A program made the translations under genes and the position numbers. Below the pieces are notes generated by a model. That model did no database searches, was not told the origin of the DNA, and saw only the letters and a list, made by a program, of their open reading frames with translations. From Blastocatellia bacterium (lineage in GTDB: Bacteria > Acidobacteriota > Blastocatellia > UBA7656), in the NCBI GenBank assembly GCA_035275065.1, contig DATENM010000046.1:62001-126000 (forward strand): a DNA stretch of 64,000 nucleotides, written 5' to 3'. This document shows, piece after piece, positions 24,368 to 36,852 of this stretch (position 1 is the stretch's first letter; every line of letters begins with the position of its first letter).

Positions 24368-25867
24368 TTAGCCATTCTCCGCCGGGACGATACTCGCCTC
24401 AACCTTTTTCGACTCCGCCGGGATGGCGAAGGAAAAAGTGGCTCCCTGACCAAAGCGGCTATCCACCCATATCCTGCCGGCGTGGGCTTCGATGATCCCT
24501 CGGGTGATCGCCAGGCCCATGCCTGTGCCGCTGGTCGGTGTTCCCGCCGCGTGTGTGCCGCGATAAAACTTATCGAAGACGTAGCGGGTTTCTTCGGGGG
24601 CGACGCCCATCCCCTGGTCTTTGACGCTGATGATCAACTCGCCATCCCGCACGCTTCCGCTGAGAGTGATTTCGCTGCCGGCGGGCGAATACTTGGCGGC
24701 GTTCTCGACCAGATTGGCTAACGCTTCGGCAATCAATCGCGAGTCGACATTGACCGAGAGCTGACTATCATCCGACTCAATACGCACGCGATGGTTGCGC
24801 AACGCGGTGGCCGTGCGCAGCAGGACGTTATTGATGATTTCCGCAAGCGATTCCCATCGCCGGGCGATTTTCAGCGCGCCGGCTTCGATGCGCGCCATCT
24901 CCAACAGGTTTTGCACCAGCCGGGTCAGACGGTTGACCTCTTCGCTGATGATCGAATGAAATTCACGCAGGGCGTCAGGCTCCCAGGAGATCGTTTCTTC
25001 TAACAGGCTATCAACCGCCGCGCGGATGGCCGTCAGCGGCGTGCGCAGGTCGTGCGAGACAGAGGCCAGCACCGCCGACTTGAATTCGTCGCTCTGTCTG
25101 AGGGCTTCGGTGCGGCTGACTTCTTTGAGAAAGCGCGCCCGTTCAAGCGCCAGGGCGACCAGCCCGGCAATCGCTTCGATGGTGCCGCGCTCGATTTCAG
25201 GCGAGGACGAGACCATCACGCCGATGGTTTTGACGCCGATCTTCAAGGGCGTATAAGCAAGGCCGGGACGCGCGGCGACGCGCAACGGTTCGCCGAGTTG
25301 AAAAACTCTTTCGACCGTAGACTGCGCGATTGAAGTTGAATCATCGCCGGCAATCGCCACACGGTTCCACTGGCCGGCTTCGGGCAAGAAGACGGCGCAG
25401 TAATTGAAATCGAAGACCTCGACGACCTGGCGGGCGACCGATGACACGGCGGTTTCCGAATCCGGCGTGGCGATGATGGCGCGGCTCAGTTGATATAACT
25501 TCCAGACTTCGTCGCGCCGTTTGTCTGCCTCGTTGGCACGCGCCCGCGCCGCCGCCGAAAGGTGACTCGCGGTGACGGCGGTAACCAGAAACGCGAATAA
25601 CGCCACCCAATTCTGCGCGTCATAGATGGTCAGCGTACCGAAAGGCGGCAGGAAAAAGAAGTTGAAACAAAGCATGCCAAGCACCGAGCCGACAATGGCC
25701 GGGCCGAGGCCATACATCGAAGCGACCGCCAGCACGATGAGTAAAAAACTGAGAGCCACAGTCGTCGCGTTGACGCCGGTGATCATCGCCTTATAAAGCA
25801 CGGTCACGAAAGCGACGCCGCACAGCGAGACGCTGTAACCGAGCCAATTCTGGCGTAAGCTCATCAT
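24368..25867 (-). CDS. kdpD: KdpD-like sensor histidine kinase without the KdpD N-domain
   Basis: The 499-residue product starts MMSLRQNWLGY and has the four-helix DUF4118 domain of KdpD (LSFLLIVLAVASMYGLGPAI, FNFFFLPPFGTLTI), a GAF-like sensor domain (~130-250), HisKA (SVSHDLRTPLTAIRA, with the phospho-His) and HATPase (LVENAAKYSP, DQGMGVAP, GTGMGLAITRGI). It lacks the ~400-residue cytoplasmic KdpD/Usp N-terminal region of E. coli KdpD, so its input may differ. The longer ORF to 26053 begins with non-family sequence and overlaps the divergent TPR gene, so I set the start at 25867. No kdpFABC genes are in the window. Confidence 0.85.
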   Translation of the reverse strand: MMSLRQNWLGYSVSLCGVAFVTVLYKAMITGVNATTVALSFLLIVLAVASMYGLGPAIVGSVLGMLCFNFFFLPPFGTLTIYDAQNWVALFAFLVTAVTASHLSAAARARANEADKRRDEVWKLYQLSRAIIATPDSETAVSSVARQVVEVFDFNYCAVFLPEAGQWNRVAIAGDDSTSIAQSTVERVFQLGEPLRVAARPGLAYTPLKIGVKTIGVMVSSSPEIERGTIEAIAGLVALALERARFLKEVSRTEALRQSDEFKSAVLASVSHDLRTPLTAIRAAVDSLLEETISWEPDALREFHSIISEEVNRLTRLVQNLLEMARIEAGALKIARRWESLAEIINNVLLRTATALRNHRVRIESDDSQLSVNVDSRLIAEALANLVENAAKYSPAGSEITLSGSVRDGELIISVKDQGMGVAPEETRYVFDKFYRGTHAAGTPTSGTGMGLAITRGIIEAHAGRIWVDSRFGQGATFSFAIPAESKKVEASIVPAENG

Positions 25868-26036
25868 TAGGCTTTGAGTATCACACCATAACCGGCGTGG
25901 CTCAACCGCTTCAACGGCAAGCCTCCAGGCATCACCGAGCTTGACGCCTGAATGGCCAGGTGCGCCGAATGAGCCGGTTGAAGTATGATCAACGCGGCGG
26001 ACGACTCGTACTAATTTGGCTTTCGGAGGGATGCTT

Positions 26037-27686
26037 ATGTTGCGCAAGATCAAGCTGCTGGCTTTTGCCGTAATCCTGCTCGGCCTGTTCGCGCCACTCG
26101 GTCATGCCCAGGAGCCACACGAACACCAACACGCAGAGGGCGAAAAACTCGGACAGGTGCATTTCCCTGTCTCTTGCGACCCGAGCTTACAAGGCGAGTT
26201 TGACCGCGCCGTGGCGATGCTGCATTCGTTCTGGTACGAGCGGGCCGCTGAGGCTTTTGCCGAGATCGCCAGGAAAGACCCTTCCTGCGCCATGGCCCAC
26301 TGGGGCATGGCGATGACCATCTACCACCCGCTCTGGGAAAAGCCCGGCGCCGAGGCGTTGAAGAATGGTAGTGCTGCCGTCGGACGGGCCAGATTGATTA
26401 CGGCAAAAACCGAAAGAGAGAAAGACTACATTGCCGCTATCGAAGCCTTCTACAAAGACTACGCGGACGTCGATCATGTGACGCGCACCCTGGCCTACGA
26501 AAAAGCCATGCAGCAGTTGCACAGCCGCTTTCCCGAAGACCACGAGGCGACGGTCTTTTATTCGCTGGCGCTGCTCGCTTCGGCGCAGGCACAGCCGGGC
26601 GATAAAACCTACGCGCGAGAAAAACAGGCTGCCGCGATGCTCAATCAAGTCCTCGCGGCGCAGCCGGAACATCCCGGCGTTACGCATTACCTGATTCACG
26701 CCTACGATTCGCCGCCGCTCGCCAGTCTGGCGCTCAGCGCGGCGCGCGGTTACGCCAAAATCGCGCCGTCCGTGCCGCACGCGCTGCATATGCCATCGCA
26801 TATCTTCACACGCCTCGGCCTCTGGCAAGAGTCTATTCAATCGAACCTCGCTTCAGAAGCGGCAGCCAGGCGGTTCGCTGTCGAGATGCACCTGGAGGGC
26901 GCGTGGGATGAGCAGCTTCACGCGATGGATTACTTGATGTACGCCTATCTGCAAAGCGCCCAAGACCAGCGGGCGAAGGCGCTTCTCGACGAGCTTTATC
27001 ACATCCGCAAGACGACGCCCGAGAGTTTCAAAGTCGCTTATGCATTCGCCGCGCTGCCGGCCAGATACACGCTGGAGCGGCGACGCTGGGCAGAGGCCGC
27101 CGCCCTGCAAGCCTACCCAAAGGACTTTCCCTGGAGCCGCTTTGCCTGGGGTGAAGCGACCCTCTATTACGCGCGCGGGGTCGGCGCGGCGCGCAGCGGC
27201 GACACGGCGACGGCTCGGCAGAGCGTCGAGCGCCTGGCGGCGCTTGAGAAGGCCCTGCTCGAAGCCAAAGACCGTTACTGGGCCAATCAGGTCGCCATCC
27301 AACGCCTGACCGCGTCGGCGTGGCTGGCCTACGCCGAAAAGCGCAAAGCCGAAGCGTTGAACCTGATGCGCTCGGCGGTCGAGATGGAAGAGGCGACAGA
27401 GAAGCATCCGGTAACGCCGGGGCCGGTGGTGCCGGCGCGCGAGATGCTCGGCGACCTGCTGCTTGAGATGGGCGAGCCGGGTCAGGCGGCGAAAGCCTAT
27501 GAGGCGGTGCTTGCGGTCGCGCCAAACCGTTTCGGCAGTCTGCTCGGGGCGGCGCGCGCCGCAAAACAAATGCGGGATACCGCAAAGGCGCGAAGCTTCT
27601 ATTCACAGCTTGCCGCCATCTGCGACCACGCCGATGGCGAAAGAGCCGAGCTACAAGAAGCCAGACGCTTCCTGCGCGCGAAGTGA
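26037..27686 (+). CDS. Exported TPR-repeat protein
   Basis: The 549-residue product has a Sec signal peptide (MLRKIKLLAFAVILLGLFAPLGHAQ) and a short His-rich N-terminus (EPHEHQHAEGE). Helical TPR-like repeats follow, for example FDRAVAMLHSFWYERAAEAF, FPEDHEATVFYSLALLASAQ and MGEPGQAAKAYEAVLAVAPN. A conserved stretch, PHALHMPSHIFTRLGLW, recurs in this family of bacterial TPR proteins. The role is unknown; a periplasmic scaffold is likely. GGAGGG precedes two in-frame ATGs, and the second (26037) has the better spacing. It is divergent from the kinase gene. Confidence 0.82.
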   Translation: MLRKIKLLAFAVILLGLFAPLGHAQEPHEHQHAEGEKLGQVHFPVSCDPSLQGEFDRAVAMLHSFWYERAAEAFAEIARKDPSCAMAHWGMAMTIYHPLWEKPGAEALKNGSAAVGRARLITAKTEREKDYIAAIEAFYKDYADVDHVTRTLAYEKAMQQLHSRFPEDHEATVFYSLALLASAQAQPGDKTYAREKQAAAMLNQVLAAQPEHPGVTHYLIHAYDSPPLASLALSAARGYAKIAPSVPHALHMPSHIFTRLGLWQESIQSNLASEAAARRFAVEMHLEGAWDEQLHAMDYLMYAYLQSAQDQRAKALLDELYHIRKTTPESFKVAYAFAALPARYTLERRRWAEAAALQAYPKDFPWSRFAWGEATLYYARGVGAARSGDTATARQSVERLAALEKALLEAKDRYWANQVAIQRLTASAWLAYAEKRKAEALNLMRSAVEMEEATEKHPVTPGPVVPAREMLGDLLLEMGEPGQAAKAYEAVLAVAPNRFGSLLGAARAAKQMRDTAKARSFYSQLAAICDHADGERAELQEARRFLRAK

Positions 27687-27758
27687 TCAAGCCTGACGCC
27701 TTAACCATGGCATGACGATGCTTGACTTATGTTGCATGGCTCGTGAAGAATAAGGCGG

Positions 27759-27797
27759 GACGAGGAGGTTGGACGCCTCGTCATGCGATTGTTTTTT
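27759..27797 (+). terminator. Weak terminator candidate
   Basis: GACGAGG (27759-27765) pairs with CCTCGTC (27776-27782) around a 10-base loop, and a T6 run lies at 27792-27797, about 10 bp after the stem. The distance is longer than in a classic terminator. It would end the TPR-gene transcript ahead of the tRNA. Confidence 0.35.
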
Positions 27798-27816
27798 GAA
27801 GCGTTTGATTTATCGT

Positions 27817-28146
<330 letters not shown>

Positions 28147-28293
28147 CATTCTGATCACGCTTGCCGTCCCGCGTTGTCGAGCATGGATGTTTCGGCCTAC
28201 GACGTTCTCGCCACCATCGCCATTGCGTTCCTCGCGCGGAGGCGCAATAAGCGTCCTCGCTGCCGCCGACTTCTTTTTTATTCCGACTTCGGT

Positions 28294-28321
28294 CTTCTGA
28301 CTTCTGACTTCTGACTCCTGA
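28294..28321. repeat. Four 7-bp tandem repeats (CTTCTGA)
   Basis: CTTCTGA occurs at 28294, 28301 and 28308, followed by CTCCTGA at 28315. The run ends 13 bp before the ATG of the EEP gene and occupies its RBS region. No inverted partner arm is evident nearby, so it looks like half of the palindromic heptamer elements found elsewhere in the window. Confidence 0.8.
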
Positions 28322-28334
28322 CTCCCTTCTGATT

Positions 28335-29063
28335 ATGCGATTACGAGTCGTCACCTATAACGTTCATCGCTGCCGCGGCATGGATCGCCGCATCCGTCCG
28401 CGGCGCATCGTCGAGGTGCTCGGCGAGATCAACGCCGACGTGATCGCTTTGCAGGAAGTCCTGTCGATTCCCGATGGCCGGCCCGAAGACGATCAAGCGC
28501 GCTTCATTGCCGAGCAGCTCAAGCTATTGCACACAGTCGGCGGCACGCGGCGGCTGCGCGGCGGCATTTATGGCAACGTCATCCTGAGCCGCTGGCCCAT
28601 CCTGGCCACACACAATTACGACATCAGCGTACGCGGGCGCGAGCAGCGCGGCTGCCTGCGCGCCGATGTCGAAGTGGCCGGCAGCCGATTGATGCATGTC
28701 TTCAACGTCCATCTCGGCACCGCTTATCTTGAGCGGCGGCATCAGGGGCGGCGCTTGATTGACGAGGCGATTCTCAATCATCAAGAGCTGGCCGGGCCGC
28801 GCCTGATGCTGGGCGATTTCAACGAGTGGACGCGCGGGCTGGCCTCAAAGCTGCTGGCGTCGCATCTGGTGAGCGCCGACGTGCGCCTGCACTTGCCGCG
28901 CTCGCGCACCTATCCCGGGGTGCTGCCGCTGCTGCACCTCGATCACATTTATTATGAGGATTCGTTACAGCTCGAAGCCATGACCCTGTTCCGCAGCCGC
29001 CTGTCGCTGCTGGCATCGGATCACCTGCCGCTGGTCGCGGATTTTCAGTTGCCGACAGTTTGA
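28335..29063 (+). CDS. Endonuclease/exonuclease/phosphatase (EEP) family protein
   Basis: The 242-residue cytoplasmic protein has all EEP landmarks: VVTYNVHRCRG (Asn), VIALQEVLS (metal-binding Glu), HVFNVHLGTAY (His), LMLGDFNEW (Asp/Asn), LDHIYY and ASDHLPLVADF (Asp-His pair). It would hydrolyse phosphodiester or phosphate-ester bonds in a Mg-dependent way; the substrate (DNA, phospholipid or inositol phosphate) cannot be told. No RBS is visible because the heptamer repeat lies directly upstream. Confidence 0.88.
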   Translation: MRLRVVTYNVHRCRGMDRRIRPRRIVEVLGEINADVIALQEVLSIPDGRPEDDQARFIAEQLKLLHTVGGTRRLRGGIYGNVILSRWPILATHNYDISVRGREQRGCLRADVEVAGSRLMHVFNVHLGTAYLERRHQGRRLIDEAILNHQELAGPRLMLGDFNEWTRGLASKLLASHLVSADVRLHLPRSRTYPGVLPLLHLDHIYYEDSLQLEAMTLFRSRLSLLASDHLPLVADFQLPTV

Positions 29064-29083
29064 AACGGGAAAGCGGAATCGGA

Positions 29084-29141
29084 TGTAGCGCAATCTAACA
29101 GATTGCGCATTGACTCGCGCAATCTAACAGATTGCGCTACA
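29084..29141. repeat. Double-hairpin palindromic element (copy 1)
   Basis: Two identical 21-bp palindromes (GCGCAATCT-AAC-AGATTGCGC at 29088-29108 and 29117-29137) are separated by ATTGACTC, and the outer ends TGTA/TACA extend the overall inverted repeat. A second copy at 48464-48523 shares this architecture and, on the opposite strand, the spacer ATGGACTC, with one base changed. It lies between the EEP gene and the hybrid kinase gene, which converge here. The look is that of a REP/BIME-type mobile palindrome. Confidence 0.9.
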
Positions 29142-29165
29142 CGGCAAACACAATCAAAAACCGCT

Positions 29166-32471
<3,306 letters not shown>

Positions 32472-32705
32472 CGTCAACTCATCTCAATCGCCGGCTACAG
32501 CCGTAATCACGCCGACATGAAATCTGTAAAGAAGATGTTCAATTAGGTGATAGCGCCCTGGCAGGACGCAGTCAGGCGATCATCCGCCTTCAGGGGCAAT
32601 CAGTATAGAACCGTATGGCTAAAAGAAAAGCAAGCGCCGCTCGTCTGCCGCCGCGCATATTTCGCCGCCGGCGCATGCCCCTGGCGACGCGCACATTCAG
32701 AACCA

Positions 32706-33611
32706 TCACCCGAGCAGATCGGCGAGCGCGTCTTTGAGGCTCGCAAAGCGGAAGCCATAGCCGGCGGCCATCAGCACCTGGGGAAGCACGCGCTGGCTCG
32801 ACAGCAGCACGTCAGCCATCTCGCCGAGCACGGCACGCAAACCCAACTCCGGCACAGGCACGAAGGCCGGGCGGTGCAGGGCTGCGGCCAGGCGGCGCGT
32901 CAGCTCGGCGTTGGTCACGGGCTCGGGCGCGGTGGCGTTGACCGGCCCGCTGAGCGATTCGCTCATCAGCGCCATGCGATAGATGTCGATCATATCGGCC
33001 ATGTGAATCCACGGGAACCATTGCCGCCCGCTGCCGAGCTTGCCGCCGAGCCCAAGGCTGAAAGGCCCGCGCAGCTTTTCCAGCGCGCCGCCCTCGCGGC
33101 TCAAGACGACGCCGGTGCGCACGCGGACAACGCGAATGCCGGAGGTCGCGGCGCGCTCGGCTTCGTCTTCCCATGCCTTGCAGACTTCAGGCATGAAACC
33201 TCGGCCAGCGGGCGATTGTTCATCGAGCAATTCATCGCCGCGATCACCATAAAAGCCGACCGCCGAGCTGCTGATGAAAGCGGCGGGCGGCGGCGTCATC
33301 GTCAGCAAGCCGTCAACCAGATGGCGCGTGCTGACGACGCGCGAATCACGGACGCGTTTTTTCTGCGCGTCGCTCCAGCGCCGCGCCGCGATGGGCTCGC
33401 CCGCCAGATGAATGACGGCGTCGGCACCGCCGAGCGACCGAGCATCGGGCGGCCCGCTCATGGCGTCCCAGCGGTGCATCTCTGTAACCTGCACGTCGCG
33501 GGCTTTTTCCGGCCTTCGCGATAAGCCGATGACGGTGTGGCCCTCGCGCAACAGCGATTGACAGAGCTGGCGACCGATCAACCCCGTCGCCCCGGTGATT
33601 AAGATTTTCAT
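32706..33611 (-). CDS. TIGR01777 family NAD-epimerase-like protein (YfcH/SDR39U1)
   Basis: The 301-residue protein is an atypical SDR of the SDR39U type. It has ILITGATGLIGRQLC (nucleotide site), AVIHLAGEPIAARRW, the family signature SSSAVGFYGDRGDELLDE, RVRTGVVLSREGGAL and the C-terminal DUF1731 region (VPELGLRAVLGEMADVLLSSQ, RVLPQVLMAAGYGFRF). The family is linked to cell division and plastid proteins in other organisms, but the reaction is not known. Three start codons in a row (GTG, ATG, ATG) follow GGGAG; the ATG at 33611 has the best spacing. The 230 bp upstream (32478-32705 lies on the other side) holds no gene. Confidence 0.9.
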   Translation of the reverse strand: MKILITGATGLIGRQLCQSLLREGHTVIGLSRRPEKARDVQVTEMHRWDAMSGPPDARSLGGADAVIHLAGEPIAARRWSDAQKKRVRDSRVVSTRHLVDGLLTMTPPPAAFISSSAVGFYGDRGDELLDEQSPAGRGFMPEVCKAWEDEAERAATSGIRVVRVRTGVVLSREGGALEKLRGPFSLGLGGKLGSGRQWFPWIHMADMIDIYRMALMSESLSGPVNATAPEPVTNAELTRRLAAALHRPAFVPVPELGLRAVLGEMADVLLSSQRVLPQVLMAAGYGFRFASLKDALADLLG

Positions 33612-33628
33612 CATCACTCCCTCAGAGT

Positions 33629-33746
33629 AGGAGGCAGGAGGCAGGAGGCAGGAAGCAGGAAGCAGTCAAGAGAACATACAAGTGTCTTAGCGGTCAGCAG
33701 CGAATCGAGACCAACACTGCCTCCTGCCTCCTGCTTCCTGCCTCCT
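33629..33746. repeat. Palindromic heptamer repeat element, GGCAGGA type (copy 2)
   Basis: The left arm (33629-33665) has 7-bp units GGAGGCA changing to GGAAGCA and ending GCAGT. The right arm (33716-33746) is the inverted form beginning ACTGCCTCC. The core is about 50 bp and differs from copy 1. It separates the divergent epimerase and topoisomerase genes, so it lies in both 5' regions. Confidence 0.9.
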
Positions 33747-33817
33747 GTAGTGTCTCTGGCACATTCATTGCTCCGTCTAATCTCGCTTGCAAGATTCGCA
33801 TTGAAAGCGGGCAGGTG

Positions 33818-34951
33818 ATGGCGAGTAACGTACAGACGATTGATTCGATGGCGGGCAGAGCGCAGGACGCTACGGCCAGGCCAAAGAAGACCTCGCTTGA
33901 GCTGGTCGAGCACGGCACGCGGGCGAAGTGGTGGCGTCGGCACGGCTCGAAGCAAAGAGGTTTCTGGTATGAAGATCACAAAAGCCGCCCGGTGACCGAC
34001 GCGGCGCAGCTTGAGCGCATACGCCAGTTGGTGATCCCGCCCGCCTGGCGGCACGTCCGCGTCGCGCCCTCGCCGCGCAGCCGCCTGCAAGCCGTCGGCA
34101 TCGATACCGCCGGACGCATTCAATATAAATACCATCCCGCGTTCGCGGCGCGACAGCAGCAGAAAAAATATGCCAAGATCGTGCGCTTCGGCGAAGCGTT
34201 GCCGCTGCTGCGCCGCCTGACCAACGAGCATATCGCGCTCGACGGCTTCCCGCGCCAGCGCGTGCTGGCCATCGTCATCCGCCTGATCAACGAGCTTTAC
34301 TTCCGCGTCGGCTCCGAGCATAGCGTCAAACGCTATCGCACCTATGGGGTGACGACGCTGCGCAATCGCCATCTCGACATTCAACGCGGCGGCCGCCTGG
34401 TCTTCAGCTTCGTCGGCAAACATCATATCCGCCACCGGCGGATCATCGTTGATGAAGAGCTGGCCACGGTGATGCGCGACCTGAAAGCGCTCGGCGGGCC
34501 GAAGCTGTTCGAGTACACCGACGACGACGGCAAAATCAAGCCGATCACGCCGCGCGATGTCAACGAATACATCAAGGCGGTGGCCGGGCCGGAGTTTTCC
34601 GCCAAAGACTTTCGCACCTGGGGCGGCTCACTGCTGGCGGCGATCCGCCTGGCCGAAGCCGGTCAGGCAGACAGCGAGCGACAGGCGAAGCGCAACGTCG
34701 TGCAGGTGGTCAAGCAGGTTGCCGAGCATCTCGGCAACACTCCAAGCGTCTGCCGCAGTTGTTACATTCACCCGGCGGTGCTTGAACGCTACAGCGAAGG
34801 CGTCACGCTCGAAGCCTTCCGACCGCGGCGCACTCGCCGCATCCAGCGATTGCAGCCTGAATATGAGCCTGAGGAGTTGGCGTTGTTGAAACTGCTGCGC
34901 GCCGAAGGCCGCGCCGCTCAGGCCGCGCAAAGTCAGCGGCGCGCCGCCTGA
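33818..34951 (+). CDS. DNA topoisomerase IB (poxvirus-like)
   Basis: The 377-residue enzyme relaxes supercoils by nicking one strand through a 3'-phosphotyrosyl bond. The N-terminal domain holds RGFWYEDHKSRPVTDAAQLE and IPPAWRHVRVAPSPRSRLQA, typical of bacterial TopIB. The catalytic part holds RVGSEHSVKRYRTYGVTTLR (Arg), FVGKHHIRHRR (Lys), DFRTWGGSLLA (Arg) and SCYIHPAVLE, where Y316 is the nucleophile. The ATG at 33818 follows GGCAGG; a GTG three bases earlier is possible. It is a single-gene unit, and its role in vivo is auxiliary to gyrase and TopIA. Confidence 0.92.
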   Translation: MASNVQTIDSMAGRAQDATARPKKTSLELVEHGTRAKWWRRHGSKQRGFWYEDHKSRPVTDAAQLERIRQLVIPPAWRHVRVAPSPRSRLQAVGIDTAGRIQYKYHPAFAARQQQKKYAKIVRFGEALPLLRRLTNEHIALDGFPRQRVLAIVIRLINELYFRVGSEHSVKRYRTYGVTTLRNRHLDIQRGGRLVFSFVGKHHIRHRRIIVDEELATVMRDLKALGGPKLFEYTDDDGKIKPITPRDVNEYIKAVAGPEFSAKDFRTWGGSLLAAIRLAEAGQADSERQAKRNVVQVVKQVAEHLGNTPSVCRSCYIHPAVLERYSEGVTLEAFRPRRTRRIQRLQPEYEPEELALLKLLRAEGRAAQAAQSQRRAA

Positions 34952-34990
34952 GCGCGCGCCGCGCCGCCGAAGATCACGACCTCAGGGCAA

Positions 34991-35332
34991 TCAGGCTTTC
35001 GTCCCGAACCCGCCAATCAGGTAGAGAACGCTGATCGCTACGTGAATGTAGTGATCGATCTTGCCGAGCATCAGGCCGGGCAGATTCAGCTCGCCCATGA
35101 CCAGGCCGACAACCCCGAGCAGGCCGTAGACCAGGCCAAAGATAATGCAGAAGTTGCGCGCCTGCGCGAGCGTCCCCTTGACGCCAAAATAGAGCGACAG
35201 CGCCCCGGAAACCAGGTGGATGACATTGTGCACGGTGCCGAGGTGTGCGCCGAGCAGATGGGCATTAAAGAAGCCGCAGATTCCCACCAGGATGAACACC
35301 ACGCCAACAAGGGATGCGATAGTCTTTGCCAT
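34991..35332 (-). CDS. DUF4383-like small membrane protein
   Basis: The 113-residue protein has four hydrophobic helices (IASLVGVVFILVGICGF, HNVIHLVSGALSLYFGV, NFCIIFGLVYGLLGVVGLVM, HYIHVAISVLYLIGGFG) with His residues near HLLGAHLGTVHNVIH, as in DUF4383 proteins. The function is unknown. RBS AAGGAGA precedes the ATG. It follows the membrane-protein gene at 35394-35771 on the same strand by about 60 bp. Confidence 0.8.
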   Translation of the reverse strand: MAKTIASLVGVVFILVGICGFFNAHLLGAHLGTVHNVIHLVSGALSLYFGVKGTLAQARNFCIIFGLVYGLLGVVGLVMGELNLPGLMLGKIDHYIHVAISVLYLIGGFGTKA

Positions 35333-35393
35333 ACGTCTCTCCTTTTTCTAGTCTGTCTCTGCGCCGCCGCGGCAGGGCCGCAACGCGCGCTGC

Positions 35394-35771
35394 TCACTGC
35401 TTGTTTTCGACCTGCTTGATCTCGACGCTCTCGCGCTTGATGTCGAGCCGCAGCCTGCCGTAGATGCTCATATACTGGTTGGCGACCCACACCAGCGCGA
35501 AGCCGCCAATCAGATAACCGCGCCAGTCGCCGTACAGCAGCTTGTAGCGCGTGATGAGGAGGAAGAAGACAGTTACATAATGGCTGAAACAATACTCGCA
35601 GGTGAACAGGTAAAAAAACTTGCGTTCGAGCAAGCGCCGGCAGCTCTGGCTTTTGCTGACGCAATAATCGCGCGGCTCGCGGAAGACTTCTTCATGTGTC
35701 ACCGTCCAGGCGATGCAGGCAATAGGCACGGCGAGGATGAACAGCCAGGCGATCTGCAAACCTAAAGGCAT
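35394..35771 (-). CDS. Hypothetical membrane protein with CxxC loop
   Basis: The 125-residue protein has an N-terminal helix (LQIAWLFILAVPIACIAWTV), a Cys-containing stretch with CEYC (FTCEYCFSHYVTVFF) at the start of a second helix, and a third helix (GYLIGGFALVWVANQYMSIYG) before a charged tail. The C-x-x-C next to a membrane helix resembles DUF1360-type proteins, but I cannot assign it firmly. GGAG precedes the ATG. Confidence 0.65.
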   Translation of the reverse strand: MPLGLQIAWLFILAVPIACIAWTVTHEEVFREPRDYCVSKSQSCRRLLERKFFYLFTCEYCFSHYVTVFFLLITRYKLLYGDWRGYLIGGFALVWVANQYMSIYGRLRLDIKRESVEIKQVENKQ

Positions 35772-35898
35772 CAGGTCTCCGCGTCTGCGCTTGAATGTCG
35801 GGTGATGAAACGAAAGCTAAACTACCTGCGCGGCGAGGGCGCGTCAAGCGCTCGGCTCATATTTTCGGCGGCAACCCGTGGCGCTGCCGGAATTACTA

Positions 35899-35927
35899 TT
35901 GCCCGCCCGCCGCGCCCGGCTTATCAT
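35899..35927 (+). promoter_or_regulatory. Sigma70-like promoter candidate
   Basis: TTGCCC (35899-35904) and TATCAT (35922-35927) are separated by 17 bp and lie 56 bp before the lipoprotein ATG at 35984. Confidence 0.4.
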
Positions 35928-35983
35928 AAGCGCGACTCTATCAGGCCCCCGCGACATCCCTCGAATTCAAGGACAGGCCCGAA

Positions 35984-36406
35984 ATGCACAGGCGATTCAT
36001 GCGACTTTTAATGATGGCGATGCTGGCGAGCTCGGCGGCGTGCAACGGTTCAAAGACGACGGTGATCGAGCAAGCGCCGCAGGTGACTGCCGGCAACGAG
36101 CTGGCGGCGATGACGCGGTTGCAGGCCATTGGCCGCGCCGAGCTGGCTTACCAGGCTGAATCCGGCGGCCAGTACGCGACGCTCGACGAATTGATTAAAC
36201 GCAGCATGGTCAACGATCCGGCGAAGGGCCAGTTGACCGGCTACAAGTTCGACGTGCGGGTGACGGCGCACGGCTTTGAAGCGACGGCGACTCCCGAACG
36301 CTATGGCGTCAGCGGTAAGCGCTCGTTTTTCGTCGATGAGCAGAACGTCATGCGCGGAAGCGACCGGAAGGGCGCGCAGGCCACCTCTGCCGACCCGATG
36401 ATCTGA
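35984..36406 (+). CDS. Lipoprotein with a pilin-like globular domain
   Basis: The 140-residue product has a lipoprotein signal (RLLMMAMLASSAAC) with lipobox ASSAAC. Its mature part follows the plan of the C-terminal domain of type IV pilins in Acidobacteriota: AMTRLQAIGRAELAYQAESG, GQYATLDELIKRSMVND, TGYKFDVRVTAHGFEATATP and RSFFVDEQNVMRGSD. The pilin N-terminal helix and GFTLIE motif are missing, so it would be anchored by lipid rather than assembled into a filament. The function is unknown. A promoter candidate lies at 35899-35927. Confidence 0.75.
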   Translation: MHRRFMRLLMMAMLASSAACNGSKTTVIEQAPQVTAGNELAAMTRLQAIGRAELAYQAESGGQYATLDELIKRSMVNDPAKGQLTGYKFDVRVTAHGFEATATPERYGVSGKRSFFVDEQNVMRGSDRKGAQATSADPMI

Positions 36407-36450
36407 TCCGCCGCTTGCAAGAAACGCCCCGGTGTGGCTGAATCGAAGCC

Positions 36451-36810
36451 ATGGCGGAACACGAAGACTTCGCAGCCACCCAGTATCTCTACCTGACGAC
36501 GATGGGCCGCAAGAGCGGTCTGCCGCGCGAAATCGAAATCTGGTTCGTCCACCACGCGGGCCGCTTCTATCTTCTCGCCGAGCACTTTCATCGCACCCAA
36601 TGGGTCAAGAATATCGCGGCCAACCCGCGCGTCAGCGTGCGCGTCGCTGATCGCCGGTTCACGGCGGCGGCGCGCGTGCTTGACGAAGCGCGTGACGCGG
36701 CGCTCTACCAGATGGCGCAACAGCTCGGACGCGAGAAATACGATTGGGGCGACGGCTTGCCGGTCGAGATTACGCCGGACGAGTTTGAGCCCGTCACACC
36801 GAACGGTTAA
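36451..36810 (+). CDS. DUF385/nitroreductase-like deazaflavin-dependent protein
   Basis: The 119-residue protein has the split-barrel signature of the F420-binding DUF385 family: YLYLTTMGRKSGLPREIEIWFV, GRFYLLAEHFHRTQWVKNI and ANPRVSVRVADRRF. Members use F420, flavins or bind haem. It is followed 42 bp later by another PPOX-type flavoprotein gene on the same strand, so they may be co-transcribed. No F420 biosynthesis gene is visible, so the cofactor is uncertain. Confidence 0.82.
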   Translation: MAEHEDFAATQYLYLTTMGRKSGLPREIEIWFVHHAGRFYLLAEHFHRTQWVKNIAANPRVSVRVADRRFTAAARVLDEARDAALYQMAQQLGREKYDWGDGLPVEITPDEFEPVTPNG

Positions 36811-36852
36811 ACTTCTTAGGCGAGACGCACTGCAACCATCAAGGAGAACGCT

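Noticed and set aside
25868..26053. N-terminal extension of the KdpD-like kinase to 26053
   Set aside because: The extra 62 residues are not family-like and overlap the 5' region of the divergent TPR gene.
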